Below are positions 59,545-64,000 of a stretch of 64,000 nucleotides of DNA, in pieces. The stretch spans positions 119,489,690 to 119,553,689 of the forward strand of contig CM019066.1 of assembly GCA_009667805.1 (NCBI GenBank), given 5' to 3'. The notes below the pieces were generated by a model, which ran no database searches, had not been told where the DNA came from, and was given only the letters and a program-made list of their open reading frames with translations. The stretch is from Leptobrachium leishanense. Lineage: Eukaryota > Chordata > Amphibia > Anura > Megophryidae. The stretch's first letter is position 1. Each line of letters begins with the position of its first letter. The position numbers were made by a program, and so were the translations under genes.

Positions 59545-60057
59545 TTAGTCTTCCACATCCCAATCAGTATGTTTTTGCGCTATTTCTTTGAACCTGCTCC
59601 AATATTCAAGCACATCCTCATTCCTTCTCTGTACAACATCCATTAACTGTCTAAAATCCTGACCTTTATTAAACGTAGTGGACACCCAATGTCTCAATAG
59701 CTCGATCAGGCGGCCAGCATTTGCTTCAGGCTCCCCTTCAGCCTCACCATTCTCCATTTTCACTATCCCTTCTTCAAACACGCCTCTCTTTCTAGCTTCA
59801 GTTTTCCATGCATCCACATATTTCTCAGGGAGGGCGCAATCGATTAATACAAACAGATCTCTATACGTGGCTTGTTGCGTCTTAAATAACCAGCTGATCC
59901 GTGCACACCATTTACGTGGACATCTATAGAGATCAGGGAGATCAGAGATCATAGCCCTGATTTCGTGTGGTTTCCACGGCACATACACCATCCCAGTTTG
60001 CTGAGTATACACCCCATTTACCACCTCCCCCGGCAATGCCACTTCTCGTAGCGGCAT
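59545..60057 (-). pseudogene. gag: Gag capsid segment
   Basis: Contains VYVPWKPHEIRAMISDLPD, typical of a gamma-type capsid N-terminus, and further on the DVLEYWSRFKEI block near the major homology region. An in-frame TAA at about 59545 interrupts it, with the same frame continuing below (DLGRAELVNVVVGG). Confidence 0.85.
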
Positions 60058-60275
60058 TTGTGTAGTGGGGGTAAGCGCATCACGCCAATCGACTTTAAGG
60101 GCCTCATCCCGGCTTTTTTTGTCTTTTTGTCTCCTAGTTAGGACCAGGGTGAAGGTGTTACGTGACGTGACTGCAGCTGTCGGGGAGCGTCGGACAGGGG
60201 TGGCTACCCTGACAAATTTGGCAAGTGTACCTTCCTGAGGGGCATAGGTCCATCGGTCACCCTGTACAGGGCCTA

Positions 60276-60602
60276 TTATTTCCCCGCACTGTGGTGTCTA
60301 GGCATTTCGCCATTCCCTATATCCCTGCCGGAGTATTCTTTCTGTAACTGGGGTGGCGGAGCACTAGGGCTCTGAGGGGCAGAAGCCCCTTGGGTTGGCG
60401 GATAGTGATCCAGAACCGGGGCACTCAAATCCTTTGGTTCTGCGGCTAACTGCCATCGGGGTGTAGTATATGGTGAAACAAAGTCGTTTGGTAATTCGTC
60501 CTCTTCTTGGTCACATAAGTCTGTTTGAGGAGGATTTACCGAAGGACACATTTTATATGGCGGTGGTTTATTCTTGCTACCGGCCAGTGTTTCCCATGCC
60601 AT
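60276..60602 (-). pseudogene. gag: Gag matrix/p12-like segment with PPPY late motif
   Basis: Starts within MA after a frameshift and carries PPPY at residues 13-16, the late-domain motif that recruits NEDD4-type ligases for budding, followed by a Pro-rich region (SAPPPQLQ). It ends in a stop at 60276. The intervening 60060-60275 is in another frame. Confidence 0.85.
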
Positions 60603-60615
60603 TAAACAATCAATT

Positions 60616-60924
60616 TCATCTCCCGTTAAACAATAGGGTAAATAAGACGTCTATATGTCGTGTGTCAAAAGACCCTTCAGCTGGCCACCACAAGGCGGGA
60701 TTTGATTTAAAAGCCTTGCAGGTAATTTTACACCATTTAGCATGGTACGATAGGGCTGATTTACCCCCTCTCTTTAACATTTGTATCAAGGGAATAGTCA
60801 CTGATATTTTCGACTCACGCAAACCAACATTCTTAGCAACTGTACGCAGGCATTCTGCACATTCTTTAGACCGATCCAAATTTTTCATCATTTGCACAGT
60901 CATCTTTGACAAATGGCTTCCCAT
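60616..60924 (-). pseudogene. gag: Gag matrix N-terminus with myristoylation signal
   Basis: Starts MGSHLSKM, the Gly2/Ser6 pattern of N-myristoylated Gag, and continues with a basic, helical matrix domain. A frameshift near 60610 separates it from the PPPY segment. The start at 60924 lies about 290 bp downstream of the primer site, a normal leader length. Confidence 0.88.
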
Positions 60925-61215
60925 TTATCTGCTGTTTATTGTCCGTTTTTGCTCTGGAATCGGTAATATTTTGGATCTCAAGGGACTTGAGGGACAGAAA
61001 TAATACATAAACCATACATATACCAGATTTAAGGCAGCATCGTCCCTTCTTGCGGTAGCTCCCTCCATCCGCTCCCTCTCCCGCTCAGGCCTCACCACCG
61101 TGAAAACAAAAATAAAAAGAATAGTTCTCACCTGAAGAGGAGCAAGCCGGCACCACCCCTCCTGGAGCAGGCCGAGAGGAGAAGGGAGCGAAGCCAGGGA
61201 GCACACGAAGAAGAA

Positions 61216-61231
61216 CGTCAGGGGGTCACCA
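61216..61231 (-). other. Primer-binding site resembling tRNA-Trp type
   Basis: The minus strand reads tggtgaccccctgacgt directly after the LTR's terminal CA. The tRNA-Trp 3' complement is tggtgaccccgacgt, so the match is complete except for a 2-base insertion (ct). Confidence 0.75.
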
Positions 61232-61886
61232 TGTGTAAAGATACACCTTGGAAGTAGAGACTCACAAGTCGGAGTTGATTTCAATAGTAGTATATATATG
61301 CTTTATTCGCTTCAATGCATTGGGTCATTCAATACAGGCAAAATGACAATGGGCGTAGTTTCGCTCAAGCTTTTATACATTTTCATAACATGTAAGTCTA
61401 TGTAGGGCACATGCCCAACAATTACGTGTCATCGACGTACATTTCCAAAAACCTGCATTCAATCAATTCTTGCCCTATAACCTTAATTTTGCTGATGCTT
61501 GACATACTTGACAGGCTTTGGCATATGATGCTCTTTCTCATGGCACAGAAACATGTTTCCTATTGCGCAACCTGGCAATAACCGTTTGCTTTGCATATTT
61601 TATCTCACTAGGGTCAACAATATCTTGAATGATGTCATGAGCTCATGAAGATAACTAAACGATTCTCAGAACCACAGTTAGTCTGTACAAATAGAGAAAT
61701 TCGACTAATTCTCCTTGTGATCCTGTTGGGAAATAACCGTGACCGCTGCATGGTCCATAACTCCCAGAATCCTTAGCTACTAGAGTGGTTATCCTTGTGT
61801 AAGTGAAAGGAGAATATGACACAGGAACAAACCTATTAGCTTTATCTTCGTAAATGCTCTTTAACACTTTTTGGTGTACGACAATG
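61232..61886 (-). repeat. 5' LTR of the endogenous retrovirus
   Basis: On the minus strand the LTR ends ...tacaca at 61232, adjoining the primer site. It has a TATA box (tataaaag, complement at about 61370-61377) and a poly(A) signal aataaa (complement at 61302-61307), in the expected U3-R-U5 order. The U3 start near 61886 (tgtcgtacacc) is inferred from the TG...CA rule and is uncertain. Confidence 0.75.
61370..61377 (-). promoter_or_regulatory. LTR TATA box
   Basis: tataaaag on the minus strand, about 65 bp upstream of the aataaa signal in the LTR. Confidence 0.6.
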
Positions 61887-62244
61887 CTTACGTGTTCTTT
61901 AAGTGGTTAATATATATGCAGACGCAAATACATTTATCTACATGGATTTGCATAATGGTTATATTATAGAGCATAGCAGATACATTTATTTACATGTATC
62001 AGGTTATACGTTGTAATTGTTATTATATATTCTACCAATATGGGTCTCCATCTTATCAGTCTCCCTGTCACGGATTGCCATGGATATTTGTATGGGTGCA
62101 ACCATTACCCAGCACTGGAGCTGTGAAGTGGCAAAGGTGTTGTGCAGAGATCGTGGAAGTATATATATATATATATATTTGTGTGTGTTTATTTCTATAT
62201 AATGCCCCTCTATTTATACAATATAATAAATGCCTATATATATA
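61887..62244. other. No feature recognised; short AT microsatellites
   Basis: AT-rich, with a (ta)n run at about 62160-62178. No gene supported. Confidence 0.5.
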
Positions 62245-63857
62245 CAGTTGTGTTCAAAATTATTCAACCCCCAATGCTGTAAAGGGTTTTAGGGAATTTA
62301 GTGTAGATTTGTAATTGTATTCAGAATGAAATCCTACAAGGACTTTTTAAAGAACCATATGCAACTAAAATGACATCAATTGGTTTTGTAATACAGTAGT
62401 AAATGTTTCTTTTGTGAATTCTTCATTGACACAATTATTCAACCCCTTAAAGACTACCACTCTGAAGAACAGAGGTTCATTCAAGTGTTTTCAATCAGGT
62501 ATTGAAAACACCTGTGGATGTCACGGAGCAGCAATAAAGCATAATAAGCACCAATTAGGCAGCTTTAAAATGACTGTGATACTCAGCTCCTTCTAGACAT
62601 TTACTGGTGTGGTTACAAACATGGTGAAGTCAAGAGAATGGTCCAGGAAGACAAGAGAAGAGGTGATTACTCTTCACAGGAAGGGCAATGGCTATAAGAA
62701 GATTGCAAAGATATTAAACATACCAAGAGATACCATAGGAAGCATCATTCGCAAATTCAAGGCAAAGGGCACTGTTGAAACGCTACCTGGTCGTGGCAGA
62801 AAGAAGATGCTGACTTCGACTGCTGTGCGCTACCTGAAGCGTAGAGTGGAGAAAGGTCCCCGTGTGACTGCTGAGGAACTGAGAAAAGATTTGTCAGATG
62901 TGGGTACTGAAGTTTCAGCTCAGACAATACGGCGCACACTGCGTAATGAAGGCCTCCATGCCAGAACTCCCAGGCGCACCCCCTTGCTGTCTCCAAAGAA
63001 TAAGACGAGTCGACTGCAGTATGCCAAAAGTCATGTGGACAAACCACAGAAGTTTTGGGATAGTGTTCTGTGGACTGATGAAACAAAATTAGAACTGTTT
63101 GGGCCCATGGATCAACGCTATGTTTGGAGGAGGAAGAACAAGGCCTATGAAGAAAAGAACACCTTGCCTACTGTGAAGCATGGCGGGGGTCAATCATGCT
63201 TTGGGGCTGTTTTGCTTCTGCAGGTACAGGGAAGCTTCAGCGTGTGCAAGGTACCATGAATTCTCTTCAGTACCAGGAGATATTGGATGACATTGTGATG
63301 CAGTCCGTCACAAACCTGAGGCTTGGGAGACGTTGGACCTTTCAACAGGACAATGATCCCAAGCATACCTCCAAGTCCACTAGAGCATGGTTGCAGATTA
63401 AAGGCTGGAACATTTTGGAGTGGCCATCGCAGTCACCTGACTTAAATCCGATTGACAACCTCTGGTGGGACTTAAAGAAAGCAGTTGCAGTGCGCAAGCC
63501 TAAGAATGTGACTGGACTGGAGGCTTTTGCCCATGACGAATGGGTGAAGATACCCGTAGATCGCTGCAAGACACTTGTGTCAAGCTATGCTTCACGTTTA
63601 AAAGCTGTTATAACTGTAAAAGGATGTTGTACTAAGTACTAAGATTGAATGTCACTTGGGGGTTGAATAAAACTGATAATGATGTGAGCACAGAAAAGAC
63701 ATTTGTGGTTATTTCATTATAAATGTTGTTATATTTGTCTGACCTACACGTGCCTCTTTGATTTAATTGTAAGCAAGATGACTGAATGATCAAAATCAAT
63801 GTCAAACTGGCCAAAACACTCAATTTCAGTGGGGTTGAATAATTTTGAACACAACTA
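62245..63857 (+). mobile_element. Full-length Tc1 element
   Basis: Ends cagttgtgttcaaaattatt and aataattttgaacacaact are inverted repeats, flanked by TA (62243-62244 and 63858-63859). Length about 1.6 kb, normal for Tc1. The fragment at 19655-20361 belongs to the same family and is nearly identical over the shared part. Confidence 0.95.
62621..63642 (+). pseudogene. Tc1 transposase with one frameshift and a changed catalytic residue
   Basis: The ATG at 62621 opens paired helix-turn-helix domains (YKKIAKILNIPRDTIGSII; then ELRKDLSDVG...SAQTIRRTL) with a GRGRKK hook between them. The DDE core has WTDETK (first Asp) and QQDNDPKH (second Asp). The third position reads Asp (NPIDNLWW), where the 19.9-kb copy has Glu. 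One G is missing from a G run at about 63184-63188 compared with the 19.7-kb copy, shifting the frame. The enzyme would be inactive twice over. Confidence 0.93.
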
Positions 63858-64000
63858 TATATTATAGGTATAGTGGCATTATATAGAAATAAACAACACA
63901 CACATATCATTGTAGAGGTTTTGCAGACATTTATTACAGATGATCATTAATTAGAGCCTGACCTTTTAGGATGCGCCTACCTGTGACCTAATCAGCAGGG

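Larger units (their letters stand above)
53613..61886 (-). mobile_element. Gamma-type endogenous retrovirus, 3' LTR missing
   Basis: On the minus strand the order is LTR (61886-61232), primer site, gag, pro, RT, RNase H, integrase, env. The env frame overlaps the end of integrase by 125 bp, as in gammaretroviruses. Gag and pol are broken by several stops and frameshifts, while env is uninterrupted. The DNA beyond env (below 53613) shows no copy of the LTR, so the 3' end has been lost. The proviral span of about 8.3 kb is normal for one LTR plus an internal region. Confidence 0.93.

Overview
The window is vertebrate nuclear DNA that is almost entirely repeats. No intact host gene is visible. 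The mix of Tc1/mariner, hAT, PIF/Harbinger and piggyBac-like elements, Helitrons, L1, L2 and BovB-like RTE LINEs, a tRNA-type SINE, a Ty3/gypsy remnant and a gamma-type endogenous retrovirus, plus an L2 tail resembling those common in frogs, suggests an anuran amphibian. That assignment is an inference from repeat content, not from a host gene. Most long open frames are reading-frame shadows of minisatellites.

Layout. 0.4-3.2 kb: a non-autonomous hAT element with a perfect 8-bp target duplication, filled with minisatellites. 4.1-5.9 kb: a SINE and two Harbinger-type MITEs. 8.1-18.4 kb: a nested stack. An outer MITE (TTA duplication) holds a second MITE with hAT-like elements and minisatellites, and a third MITE (TAA duplication) into which a near full-length L1 has inserted. 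18.7-20.6 kb: a second copy of the minisatellite-bearing hAT, invaded by a truncated Tc1. 23.9-27.4 kb: a MITE interrupted by another MITE and an antisense L2. 27.6-28.5 kb: a palindromic hAT MITE dense in CCAAT boxes. 30.1-32.7 kb: a hAT element (perfect 8-bp duplication) with a SINE piece, minisatellite and piggyBac-like insert, followed by a BovB-like LINE 3' end. 34.0-36.3 kb: a Tc1 element with an inverted internal duplication and a nested LINE fragment. 37.0-41.4 kb: two Helitrons joined head to tail. The second carries a fragment resembling the host chromatin gene kansl1. 42-46 kb: an unexplained GC-rich open frame, an L2 3' end, a 412-bp copy of the 34.7-kb LINE/Tc1 junction, and a gypsy gag and LTR-like remnant. 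46.6-52.2 kb: a large palindrome, two hAT MITEs with perfect 8-bp duplications, and a cluster of four related MITEs. 53.6-61.9 kb: an endogenous retrovirus on the minus strand with a 5' LTR, broken gag and pol, and one uninterrupted env frame. 62.2-63.9 kb: a full-length, frameshifted Tc1.

Two themes stand out. The same few minisatellites recur inside transposons of unrelated superfamilies (hAT and Helitron) and next to a gypsy remnant. Several insertions can be ordered in time from target duplications and nesting. Nothing here forms a host pathway. The coding capacity is that of transposons and one retrovirus, nearly all decayed.
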